Positions 37,433 to 45,561 of a stretch of DNA of 64,000 nt are shown here, piece by piece. A program made the translations under genes and the position numbers. This stretch comes from JBCBKL01 sp963922565. Lineage in GTDB: Bacteria; Pseudomonadota; Alphaproteobacteria; Rhodobacterales; Rhodobacteraceae. The DNA lies in NCBI GenBank assembly GCA_963922565.1, contig CAWUIQ010000011.1, positions 1 through 64,000 on the forward strand, given 5' to 3'. The notes under the pieces were generated by a model that saw only the letters and a list, made by a program, of their open reading frames with translations, was not told the origin of the DNA and did no database searches. The first letter of the stretch is position 1. Each line of letters starts with the position of its first letter.

Positions 37433-39544
37433 TTATATTGAATCCTCTAGTAAGCTTTCAATATTATTTCGAATACCGACACTATCTTTAATATTATCCT
37501 GAAGATCTGAGATTAAAGGAATAGAAGAGCTCTGATCAAGTGAGGTATACTCCTCGGTTTTCGATAGGCTTTTCGCTTCAACACTAGACCTTTTGCTATC
37601 TAAATCACTATTATCTAGGTTTGGACTTGATACATTTGACTGATTCAGTTGAGCTTCCGACAATAAATCATAATCTAAGTTTTGAACAGGATCTTGCCCT
37701 GCTTTCTGAAATCCTAGGCCTTGCATCCTTAGCGCTATCGCTTGAGATACGTCAGGTGGAACCAACTTGGTTGGATTGCTCTCTAGATAATAGTAAAATA
37801 CAGCAAAGCTGTAATTATCCAAGTTCTCCAAAGCTCTTTCAGCTATCGCGACGGTGATTTTGGATATGTCCGCAAACCTATCGTCAGTCGCGATCCTTTC
37901 GATCTCCTGATACGCATCAAGATATTCACCCAGCAAAATCAGCGTAAGAATCTTGGCTCGCCTTAGCTGGGGGCTCAGCTCAGAATCTCGGTATTGAAAG
38001 ATGTACGACTCGATTAACTCCAGATCTGCACGATCAGATTTTTGACCACCCTCAAATGCGTCGTCTATCGCTTGGATCAAGGCGACAGCCGAAAGGTCGC
38101 TGTTACTTTTGACGACAAGATCGGTACTACCATCTTTCACCGGTTGGTCGGCGATCGAACCGAGCTCCGCTGCAGCGGTTTGATACTCGTCGGTCATCGC
38201 GTCGGGAATACGCTTCACCAGACGGAGAGCAGTCTGAGCAGCCTCGTATGTTTCTGTCTGCAGCTGCCGCTTTGCAAGCTGCGGCCCAAGTATTTTTCTC
38301 AGATGTGCAGGAAGAGCATGTAGAGCCAGAAGCTGCGATCGCACTTGGTCCGGAGAAAAATGCCTCGGCTCGCGCTCAACCAGTGCCTTCCATAATGCTC
38401 CGTACTTGCCACAGTCTTCAAGATTCCCCAGCAACTCCGGATGCTGCGAGTATCCTGCATCGATGGTATCCGCGATCGCGATCAATACGTTATGGTCTTC
38501 CAGTTCCTCGTTGGTCAGAGACATGTAGTATTTTGCTTCCGCGCCAAGGCCATAGTAGAGATGCAGTCTGACTAGTTCAGTTAGCCTGTCCAAGTCTATC
38601 TGATCGCGATCATCAAAGGCGCGAGGAAGCAGTCGCGATAGCTCTGCATTGTAATCTGATCCTTCGCTCCAAGTTAGAGGGTCCAGCGCCTGCGGGTCTG
38701 GACAGCTGCGAGATGTATCGATGGACCCGGCATTGCCGATCTGCTCGACAAGGGTGTCGAGCGAACTGCTGACCTGGATATTATGACCGTGCTGCAGCTC
38801 GGACTGCGTGCCCGATGATGTGGGCAACCTCTCATAGGGCGACGCAAAAGAGACCTGTGGAGACTTCTCCCGAGCAAGGATCGGAAGGCTATCCACTCGT
38901 AGGTCAAGAATGCCCCGCGTTGCAGAACCTGAAATTCGTGAGGCGATCTCTTGCATTGACTCGCTCAGGTCTACCGCATCGACTACGGAGTCCTCGATAT
39001 CCAGCGCGAGGAGGCTATCTGCCCGCTCCGGCAGAGTATCGTCACTCTGCTCGATCGAGGCCAACATCTCCGAGCTGTTCCCATCTTCCTCCATCGCTGG
39101 CTCTTCCGGTACTGGCAAACGTCGATCGCCCCCGACAAAGCTGAGAAAACCATCGCTGTCTCGTTCTTGAGAAAAGTAATCAGTGGCTATCTTCCCCGCT
39201 GCAGTGATATCGACAACTATCAGACCGCCTTTTTCTTCGAAGGTCGTGAAGGAACAGTCGCATCCGAGCCGGAGCACTATGCCCGAACCGTCAAGATTGA
39301 TACCCGCAACAGTCTCTCGTCCAATCCGCCGATAAACTCCCACCGTATCGAATCCATCTTGATGTTCATCAAAATCCAAACGAATTGATGATGGCCCTTC
39401 GCTAATGGTCCAACTTTTTCGTTCAGCGTTGGCAAAGACAATACGAGTGAATCCGGCATGCTGCCCGGACGTAACTACAATTGGAGATGCCCAACTAATC
39501 AGTGGACTAAGTATAAGGAACAATACTGACAAAAAAAATCGCAT
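37433..39544 (-). CDS. Large exported protein of unknown function in the stator region
   Basis: A 703-aa protein with a signal peptide (1-19, ending SWAS). Residues about 20-115 are beta-rich and AMIN-like (TSGQHAGFTRIVFANAERK and RLDFDEHQDGFDTVGVYRR). The rest is a long acidic stretch then a helical region (about 280-620) that reads like TPR-type repeats. No known family is certain. It lies 3 bp after motA and before flhA. By place and build it could be an analogue of the periplasmic MotC of rhizobia, but this is a guess. The 3' end is markedly AT-rich. Confidence 0.72.
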   Translation of the reverse strand: MRFFLSVLFLILSPLISWASPIVVTSGQHAGFTRIVFANAERKSWTISEGPSSIRLDFDEHQDGFDTVGVYRRIGRETVAGINLDGSGIVLRLGCDCSFTTFEEKGGLIVVDITAAGKIATDYFSQERDSDGFLSFVGGDRRLPVPEEPAMEEDGNSSEMLASIEQSDDTLPERADSLLALDIEDSVVDAVDLSESMQEIASRISGSATRGILDLRVDSLPILAREKSPQVSFASPYERLPTSSGTQSELQHGHNIQVSSSLDTLVEQIGNAGSIDTSRSCPDPQALDPLTWSEGSDYNAELSRLLPRAFDDRDQIDLDRLTELVRLHLYYGLGAEAKYYMSLTNEELEDHNVLIAIADTIDAGYSQHPELLGNLEDCGKYGALWKALVEREPRHFSPDQVRSQLLALHALPAHLRKILGPQLAKRQLQTETYEAAQTALRLVKRIPDAMTDEYQTAAAELGSIADQPVKDGSTDLVVKSNSDLSAVALIQAIDDAFEGGQKSDRADLELIESYIFQYRDSELSPQLRRAKILTLILLGEYLDAYQEIERIATDDRFADISKITVAIAERALENLDNYSFAVFYYYLESNPTKLVPPDVSQAIALRMQGLGFQKAGQDPVQNLDYDLLSEAQLNQSNVSSPNLDNSDLDSKRSSVEAKSLSKTEEYTSLDQSSSIPLISDLQDNIKDSVGIRNNIESLLEDSI

Positions 39545-39547
39545 TAT

Positions 39548-40417
39548 TTAGGCCGTATTATTCTTGACTGCTTTGAGAGCTTCCTCGAGATCACCAAAAC
39601 TTGGTCGACAATGCGAGGGTGTATTTTGGCGGCCAACCTCGATACATATGTTCGTCGAATGGTTATGTAGGTTGGCCACCAGAACTTCTCGAATGAGTTG
39701 GTAAAAGTGCCCGTCCTCTTCGACAACGGCTTTCACTTTGGATGCGAACGGACCGACGAGACCATAAGCCAGGAAAACGCCCAGAAACGTACCGACAAGA
39801 GCGCCACCGATCAGTTTACCCAGCACTTCGGGCGGCTGATCGATCGACCCCATTGTCTTGATAACACCAAGAACCGCAGCAACAATTCCGAGAGCGGGCA
39901 GGCCGTCTGCGACCGTTTGCAAAGCGTGACTTGAATGCATTGCATGATGCATGTTCGCATCCATCCGCTTTTCCAAGACCTCTTCGACCTGGTGCGGGTC
40001 ATCGTAGTTCATTGATGCGGACCTGAGCGTATCGCAAATCAGAGCTGTCGCTTCGCCGTCAGCCACGATCTTTGGATAACGCGAAAAGATACTTGAGGCC
40101 TCAGGATTTTCGATATGTTCCTCGATAGCGACCGGATTCTGGCGTGCCAGCCTGATAAGCTCGAAGAGGAGACACAGAAGATCTCGGTAATCGTCATGAT
40201 GCCATTTTGGGCCTTTAAAGACCTTACCAACATCTTTCAGGGTATGCTTCACCTCGGCAATTGAGTTACCGATCAAAAAGGCGCCGACAGCTGCACCACC
40301 AATCATTGTCATTTCGAAAGGCAACGATTTGAGGATGATCCCCATCTTCCCGCCCGCAGCGAGATATCCACCAAAAACCATGACAAAAATCGTGATAATA
40401 CCAACGATTCCGATCAT
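39548..40417 (-). CDS. motA: Flagellar stator protein MotA
   Basis: A 289-aa stator subunit with four membrane helices (GIVGIITIFVMVFGGYLAAGG at the start) and the conserved PALGIVAAVLGVIKTMG segment of the channel helix. With MotB it makes the proton channel. Its partner motB is about 10 kb away, next to flgE. Here it follows motE by 66 bp. Confidence 0.94.
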   Translation of the reverse strand: MIGIVGIITIFVMVFGGYLAAGGKMGIILKSLPFEMTMIGGAAVGAFLIGNSIAEVKHTLKDVGKVFKGPKWHHDDYRDLLCLLFELIRLARQNPVAIEEHIENPEASSIFSRYPKIVADGEATALICDTLRSASMNYDDPHQVEEVLEKRMDANMHHAMHSSHALQTVADGLPALGIVAAVLGVIKTMGSIDQPPEVLGKLIGGALVGTFLGVFLAYGLVGPFASKVKAVVEEDGHFYQLIREVLVANLHNHSTNICIEVGRQNTPSHCRPSFGDLEEALKAVKNNTA

Positions 40418-40483
40418 CTGATACTCCCGCGCTGCTCGTCACTTAGTGATCGCAGAAACAAGTTAATAAGGTCTGTTTTCGAC

Positions 40484-41074
40484 CTATTCTTTCGGGACGT
40501 CCGCGTTCCGGCCCGCAAGAATCACGCTTACCGAATAGGCGACCTGTGGATCCAGGCCAGCCATGACGGCCGCAGCAATTTCAGGCTTCATCCGCGCCAG
40601 AAAACCGGCTGCAAAATCGGGCTCCATCGTCTCGAAAAGTTTGGCTGCATCTTTAGGCTTCATGTTTTCGTAAACCGCGGTCAACCGCGCAACATCGTCT
40701 TCCGAAGCGGTCTGCGCCCGCGCGATCGTGGCGCTCAGTCGTTTTTCTGCCTGCTCGAGGTGAACCAGCTGCTTTTCGATTTCCTTTTTTGCCTCGGCAA
40801 GCCCCATGGCCCGCGCGGCAATCTCTTCTTCCCTTTGAGTGGCGCGTCGTTCCCTTTCCTGCAAGGCGGCCAGCAACTGTCTCATATGTTGCTCTGTTGG
40901 CCCCTCAGCAGGGCCCTCTTCAGCGACCTCGGGTTCGTCCTTCGGAACCGGGTCCTCAGCCGCCGCCCAAGCCTCGTTTGCACTGGTACCCAGACGAATA
41001 CCGGCAGAGAGCAGAAAAAAGAGCGCTATGAGCGCCAGTGAACCCCTGCCCGCCTTCTTTGACGTATTCAACAC
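40484..41074 (-). CDS. motE: MotE family protein (periplasmic chaperone)
   Basis: A 196-aa protein with an N-terminal membrane/signal segment (12-37), a central coiled coil (about 65-130: LLAALQERERRATQREEE) and a C-terminal MgtE-N-like domain (ENMKPKDAAKLFETMEPDFA). This is the MotE type, proposed in rhizobia to chaperone MotC. Its presence supports a MotC-like partner among its neighbours. It is 2 bp after the DUF6468 gene. Confidence 0.82.
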   Translation of the reverse strand: MLNTSKKAGRGSLALIALFFLLSAGIRLGTSANEAWAAAEDPVPKDEPEVAEEGPAEGPTEQHMRQLLAALQERERRATQREEEIAARAMGLAEAKKEIEKQLVHLEQAEKRLSATIARAQTASEDDVARLTAVYENMKPKDAAKLFETMEPDFAAGFLARMKPEIAAAVMAGLDPQVAYSVSVILAGRNADVPKE

Positions 41075-41076
41075 AG

Positions 41077-41448
41077 TCAGCCCTTTCCGTTCGAATGCCG
41101 TTTAAAGAGCGGTTCAGCAGGCTTTTGGGTTTCGGCCTCGGCCTGCAAAGCTCCGGCCGGAGCCGCGGGCAGGTCATGCAGCGAGGCCATCTGAAGCTCG
41201 AGCTGCTTTGACACATCCGCCGCGCGGGACGTCAAAGCTGTGAGCGTGTCGGCAGACTGAGACGCCGTGGTCTGCGCCGCCTCAAGCGTCTTTTGAAGAT
41301 CCGCAACCTGGGACGACAAAACGGCAACCGCACCACCAACACCCTTTTCCAGGTTGTTCAGGCGGTTGAGCCGCTTTGCGAGAACCATGCAATACAGCCC
41401 GGCACCAAACGCAGCAGCAGCAAGTATGATATCAGCGACAATATCCAT
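41077..41448 (-). CDS. Flagellar-cluster membrane-anchored protein (DUF6468-like)
   Basis: A 123-aa protein with one N-terminal membrane helix (3-23) and a long coiled coil (about 30-95: LNNLEKGVGGAVAVLSSQV, LQKTLEAAQTTA). It resembles DUF6468 proteins in alphaproteobacterial flagellar loci. Function unknown. It lies between fliL and motE with gaps of 9 and 2 bp, so it probably acts with the stator. Confidence 0.7.
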   Translation of the reverse strand: MDIVADIILAAAAFGAGLYCMVLAKRLNRLNNLEKGVGGAVAVLSSQVADLQKTLEAAQTTASQSADTLTALTSRAADVSKQLELQMASLHDLPAAPAGALQAEAETQKPAEPLFKRHSNGKG

Positions 41449-41457
41449 CAGCGCGCC

Positions 41458-41949
41458 TCAGTTGATTACAAATTCCATGATGAGCAGGTTCTGGATCCGC
41501 CCGGTCCCCACGACGACCTGCACGCGCCGCAACATTTGGGATCTCAATCGCAACAGGGCCGACGGATCCTCGATGTCGGAAACTCGGATCGCCCGCAGGT
41601 AGCCGTTCAATATGTCGACGACGCGCGGGAGCATCTTCGTGACGTCCGCTTCGTACTTCGATGGTACTTCCAGCTGAGCGCGGAAACGCAGGTGCTTTCC
41701 GGACGTCGCGTTGCCGATAGAGACGACGATCGGCTCGATCGGGACAAAGGACACATCCGGAACCTCGCCCACGACTTCTTGCTCGTCGTAGACTTCTTCC
41801 TCAACCGCTTCCGGCGCGAGGATGAGGCCCGAATAGGTCGCGAAGAAACCGCCACCACCCCCGACCAGGGCCGCCACGAGGCCCAGAATCAGCGGTAACT
41901 TGGATGATTTCGGCGCCTCTTCTGGCACCTCTGCCGTTGCTTCTGCCAT
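41458..41949 (-). CDS. fliL: FliL family stator-associated protein (paralogue 2)
   Basis: A 163-aa FliL with one membrane helix (17-42), an acidic linker and the conserved C-terminal domain (FVPIEPIVVSIGN, then LRFRAQLEVPSKYEADVTKMLPRVVDILN). It leads the fliL-DUF6468-motE-motA-703 aa operon and matches canonical FliL better than paralogue 1. It is divergent from fliF over a shared promoter region. Confidence 0.9.
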   Translation of the reverse strand: MAEATAEVPEEAPKSSKLPLILGLVAALVGGGGGFFATYSGLILAPEAVEEEVYDEQEVVGEVPDVSFVPIEPIVVSIGNATSGKHLRFRAQLEVPSKYEADVTKMLPRVVDILNGYLRAIRVSDIEDPSALLRLRSQMLRRVQVVVGTGRIQNLLIMEFVIN

Positions 41950-41994
41950 GTATCCAAATCCGGTTGGTATGGCAGCGTTATAGTCAGACAGAAA

Positions 41995-42009
41995 CTAACC
42001 GATTATTAA
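41995..42009. promoter_or_regulatory. CtrA-like box (fliL/fliF junction)
   Basis: CTAA-N7-TTAA, one mismatch from TTAA-N7-TTAA, in the 121-bp gap between divergent fliL and fliF. The best match of the four. Confidence 0.5.
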
Positions 42010-42070
42010 GTCAGTTCAGGCATTTCTCCCCTCGACGCCAGGCAGAACGCATGGCGAGACGGAGGGAATT

Positions 42071-43702
42071 GTGCAGCAATTACTGAATGTCTGGACGGGT
42101 CTGGAGCTCAGACGCCAGATTGTTGTTATCGGCGCGACCGCTGCGATGTTCTTGGCGGTGCTTACAATGTCGCGTATCGCCACCGGTCCGAACATGACGC
42201 TGCTTTATGCAGGCCTCGAAAACGGCGCCGCGGGCGAAGTCGTGCGCGCGCTCGAGCAACGCGGTGTTTCCTTCGAAGTTCGCGGCGGGTCGATCTTTGT
42301 CGATTCGGCCGATCGGGACCAGTTGAGGATGACACTGGCCAGCGAGGGGCTGCCGGCGAATGGCAACCGGGGGTACGAGCTGCTCGATTCGCTCTCAGGT
42401 TTTGGCACGACCTCGCAGATGTTTGATGCGGCCTATTGGCGAGCCAAAGAAGGTGAATTGGCGCGCACGATCGTCTCCAGCCCCCATATCGCCATGGCAC
42501 GGGTTCATATCGCCGCGGCCGCATCAAACCCGTTTCAGCGCGGCACGTCACCCAAAGCGTCGGTCGCCATCACCCCGACAGGCGCGGCCCTGACGGCACC
42601 GCAGGCCAAGGCCGTGCGCTATCTTGTGTCCTCGGCTGTTTCTGGCCTTGCCCCCGAGGATGTGGCGGTGATCGATGCAAACGGCGCCTTGATCGGCCCG
42701 GCGGAGGACGCGGCACCAGCGGGCAACGACGACAAGGCACAGGTTTTGCGTGAGCGGGTCGAACGGCTGCTCGAAGCTCGGGTTGGTTTTGGCCAGGCCG
42801 TGGTCGAGGTCAGCGTCGATACGGTCAACGAGGCCGAAGAGATTCGCGAGCGCCGTTTTGATCCAGAAGGGCGCGTCGCGATCAGCACCGATACCGAAGA
42901 ACGCACCAACAGCTCGAACCAGGCGGGCGGCGGCGACGTGACGGTTGCCTCGAATCTTCCCGACGAGAACGGCAATGGCGGCGGCGACAATGCCTCGTCC
43001 CAGAACAGCGAAACACGGGAGCGGGTGAATTACGAGGTCTCCGAGACTGAACGCTCCGTTGTACGCGCTCCGGGCGCGATCAAACGGCTCACCGTGGCGG
43101 TTCTGGTCAGCGACATTCCATCCGAAACCGAAACGGGCGCAACCGAATGGACCCCGCGACCCGAGGAGGAGCTGCAGGCCCTGCAGGAACTTGTGTCCTC
43201 TGCTGTTGGCTTTGACGAGGCGCGGGGCGACGTCATCACGATCAAATCGATGCCCCTGCAATCCGTCATTCCGCAAGGAACGCAGGCGACGACGACGTTC
43301 GTGGACCGGGTCAACATCAACGTCATGTCGGCAATTCAGATGGCTGTTCTGGCAATCGTTACGCTGATCCTTGGCTTGTTTGTCGTGCGTCCGCTGCTTT
43401 CCCGGGCGCCAGCGGATGAAGGGCCGATCGGCGCAAGCCTGCCCGGCGCGGAAAGTGCAGCCGGCTCCACACCACAGCTTCCTCCCGCTCTCTCTGGCGA
43501 GATCACGGACGGAAGTCGCGGTCAGCAAGGGGGCGTCATAGGTGAAGAATTACCCAGCCTCACCGAACTGCCCGATGCGCAATTCGGCAATGCCGTCTCG
43601 GACGATCCGGTCGACAGATTGCGGTCCATGATTGGCGAACGCCAAGAAGAGACTGTCGAGATACTGCGTGGCTGGCTTGAAGAGAAAGAGGGCACCAATT
43701 GA
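42071..43702 (+). CDS. fliF: Flagellar MS-ring protein FliF
   Basis: A 543-aa MS-ring protein with two membrane helices (about 17-37 and 415-437) and the ring-building periplasmic domain between them (LLYAGLENGAAGEVVRALEQ, YELLDSLSGFGTTSQMFDAAYWRA). The C-terminal tail normally binds FliG, but no fliG is next to it. It starts with GTG at 42071, with GGAGGG 5 nt upstream. Its stop overlaps fliH. Confidence 0.95.
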   Translation: MQQLLNVWTGLELRRQIVVIGATAAMFLAVLTMSRIATGPNMTLLYAGLENGAAGEVVRALEQRGVSFEVRGGSIFVDSADRDQLRMTLASEGLPANGNRGYELLDSLSGFGTTSQMFDAAYWRAKEGELARTIVSSPHIAMARVHIAAAASNPFQRGTSPKASVAITPTGAALTAPQAKAVRYLVSSAVSGLAPEDVAVIDANGALIGPAEDAAPAGNDDKAQVLRERVERLLEARVGFGQAVVEVSVDTVNEAEEIRERRFDPEGRVAISTDTEERTNSSNQAGGGDVTVASNLPDENGNGGGDNASSQNSETRERVNYEVSETERSVVRAPGAIKRLTVAVLVSDIPSETETGATEWTPRPEEELQALQELVSSAVGFDEARGDVITIKSMPLQSVIPQGTQATTTFVDRVNINVMSAIQMAVLAIVTLILGLFVVRPLLSRAPADEGPIGASLPGAESAAGSTPQLPPALSGEITDGSRGQQGGVIGEELPSLTELPDAQFGNAVSDDPVDRLRSMIGERQEETVEILRGWLEEKEGTN

Positions 43703-44292
43703 TGTTGCTCTCACGGCTCCTGACCGACTTCAGCCTGACCGCCGGCGTCGGACAAGAAGGGGGCGAGTTCGTCCTGAATGAGAAGGTCGAGGAACTCAGG
43801 CTTCAGTCATACGAAGACGGCTACCAAGCCGGTTGGGAGGATGCGATGCGTGCGCAAAAAGACATCAATTCGCACATCTCGAAAGACTTCGAGAGTGGGC
43901 TGCAGGAGGCATCCTTTGCGTTCCACGAGGCGCGGACAGCGCTAACCAAGACCCTTGAGCACGTGTTCGTTCCGGTCATCGAACAGCTTTTGCCGTCCTT
44001 GGCCCGGAACGTGGTCGCGCAGCATGTTGTCGAGCAGATCAAAGGTCTCGCGCGCGATCAACTGGACCGACGGATCGAGGTGGTCGTTTCGGCCAACAAC
44101 CAGCCTGCGATCAAAAAGCTTCTCAGCGCCTCGTTGCAAGCCCCGTTCCAGCTCGTCTCCGATCCGCAACTGTCCGACGGCCAGGTGTTCCTGCGGGTCG
44201 ATGACGAAGAGCGGGAAGTGAACCTCGACACAGCCATTGCGGAAATCGGCGACGCCGTTGCGTCGTTCTTCGAAGACGCGAGAAAGGAGTGA
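43702..44292 (+). CDS. fliH: FliH-like export ATPase regulator
   Basis: A 196-aa protein with the FliH-type motif YEDGYQAGWEDAM (about 33-45), a coiled coil and a C-terminal YscL/FliH domain with VVVSANNQPAIKKLL. It holds FliI and docks it on the export gate. ATG 43702 overlaps the fliF stop (TGATG). Confidence 0.82.
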   Translation: MLLSRLLTDFSLTAGVGQEGGEFVLNEKVEELRLQSYEDGYQAGWEDAMRAQKDINSHISKDFESGLQEASFAFHEARTALTKTLEHVFVPVIEQLLPSLARNVVAQHVVEQIKGLARDQLDRRIEVVVSANNQPAIKKLLSASLQAPFQLVSDPQLSDGQVFLRVDDEEREVNLDTAIAEIGDAVASFFEDARKE

Positions 44293-44296
44293 ACCA

Positions 44297-44590
44297 ATGA
44301 GCGAACAAGAGGATGTCAAGGATCCGGCAGCCGACGTCAGCAACCCATTCACGTCAGTGCCGATCGAAATAAACGTCTCGGTTGGGCGTGCGCGGCCGTT
44401 GGTGCGCGATCTGGTGACACTGGGCACCAATGCCGTACTCACGCTGGACAAGCGGGTCGATGATCCGGTGGATCTCTTTGTTGGGGACAAACTGATCGCG
44501 CGGGGTGTCCTTGAGGAAGCCGAAGGCGCAGATGACGGCAAGCTGGTTGTTCGTCTGGTGGAAGTCCTCGATCTGTCAAAGCATCTCTAG
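44297..44590 (+). CDS. fliN: Flagellar switch/C-ring protein FliN
   Basis: A 97-aa protein that is mainly one SpoA (FliN/FliM C-terminal) domain: VPIEINVSVGRARPLVRDL, VDDPVDLFVGDKLIARG. It forms the lower C ring. ATG 44297 is 4 bp after fliH. No FliM-like gene is seen nearby. Confidence 0.92.
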   Translation: MSEQEDVKDPAADVSNPFTSVPIEINVSVGRARPLVRDLVTLGTNAVLTLDKRVDDPVDLFVGDKLIARGVLEEAEGADDGKLVVRLVEVLDLSKHL

Positions 44591-44602
44591 GACGCTCCGT
44601 TG

Positions 44603-45325
44603 ATGCGTCTCGCGCTCCTCTTGCTTGCTCTCGGCGTGATGCCAAACCTCCTGTTCGCACAGGATTTTTCGGTCTCATTTGGCGACGACTCTTCGCTCAG
44701 CGCCCGGACGTTGCAACTTTTCGCCCTGATCACCGTGCTCAGCCTCGCCCCCGGGCTCGCGATCATGATCACCTGTTTTCCATTCATCGTGACGGTCCTT
44801 GCCATTTTGCGGCAGGCGCTCGGGCTGCAGCAATCACCGCCCAACATGCTGATCGTGAGCCTCGCGCTCTTTCTTACCTATTTCGTGATGGAGCCGGTAT
44901 TCACTGCGGCCTGGAACGATGGGCTAAAGCCCCTGACCGATGAACAGATCGAGGTCGAAGAAGCATTCGAACGCACACTCGGGCCTTTCCGCATATTCAT
45001 GGCGGCCCGGGTTGATGCGGATACATTCGTGGCCATGGCGGATTTGCGGCCCGATACGGTCGGGCTCGAGCCGGCGGCCGATGCGCCCTTGTCCGTCCTG
45101 ATCCCAAGCTTCATGCTGTCCGAGATTTCACGCGCGTTTCAGGTTGGCTTCCTGGTCTTCCTTCCATTCCTGATCATCGACCTTGTCGTCGCCGCCGTCC
45201 TGATGTCGATGGGGATGATGATGGTCCCGCCTGCCATTGTTTCTTTGCCGTTCAAGCTGGCATTCTTCGTGGTGGCCGATGGCTGGAGCCTGATAGCGGG
45301 CAGCCTGGTCCGCAGCTACTTCTAG
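44603..45325 (+). CDS. fliP: Flagellar export gate protein FliP
   Basis: A 240-aa protein with a signal peptide and four membrane helices; FliP motifs ITCFPFIVTVLAILRQALG and LIPSFMLSEISRAFQVGFL are exact in type. Main pore protein of the export channel. ATG 44603 is preferred over the adjacent TTG. Last gene of fliF-fliH-fliN-fliP. Confidence 0.95.
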   Translation: MRLALLLLALGVMPNLLFAQDFSVSFGDDSSLSARTLQLFALITVLSLAPGLAIMITCFPFIVTVLAILRQALGLQQSPPNMLIVSLALFLTYFVMEPVFTAAWNDGLKPLTDEQIEVEEAFERTLGPFRIFMAARVDADTFVAMADLRPDTVGLEPAADAPLSVLIPSFMLSEISRAFQVGFLVFLPFLIIDLVVAAVLMSMGMMMVPPAIVSLPFKLAFFVVADGWSLIAGSLVRSYF

Positions 45326-45388
45326 GTTCGCCGAGGTCGCGCCTTCCATCGACTGACGCTTTGCCGCTCCGCGGCGTGCCGGGCTCCA

Positions 45389-45455
45389 ACCCTGCTGCCG
45401 CATCACGGTCGGCGAAATGGCGGTTCAAGAAACCTAACGGGCTGCTCAGCAGGGT
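45389..45455. repeat. Long-arm inverted repeat between fliP and flgI
   Basis: ACCCTGCTG (45389-45397) and CAGCAGGGT (45447-45455) are perfect 9-bp inverted arms, 49 nt apart, in the 236-bp gap between the convergent fliP and flgI genes. The gap holds no convincing gene and no classical terminator; this structure may take that role. Confidence 0.4.
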
Positions 45456-45561
45456 CGATCGACGTCAGGTACAAGCTACGCGACAGGTGCGGTGCGGGCG
45501 AGGACAAGCGCGGACCTGTGTGGCAGCGGTCGGCTCTGTTTATCGAGTGAGCAAGCGTCGA

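Noticed and set aside
45128..45406. 92-codon minus-strand frame over the fliP end and the gap
   Set aside because: Most of it is antisense to conserved FliP, with His/Arg-rich low-complexity sequence and no ribosome site.
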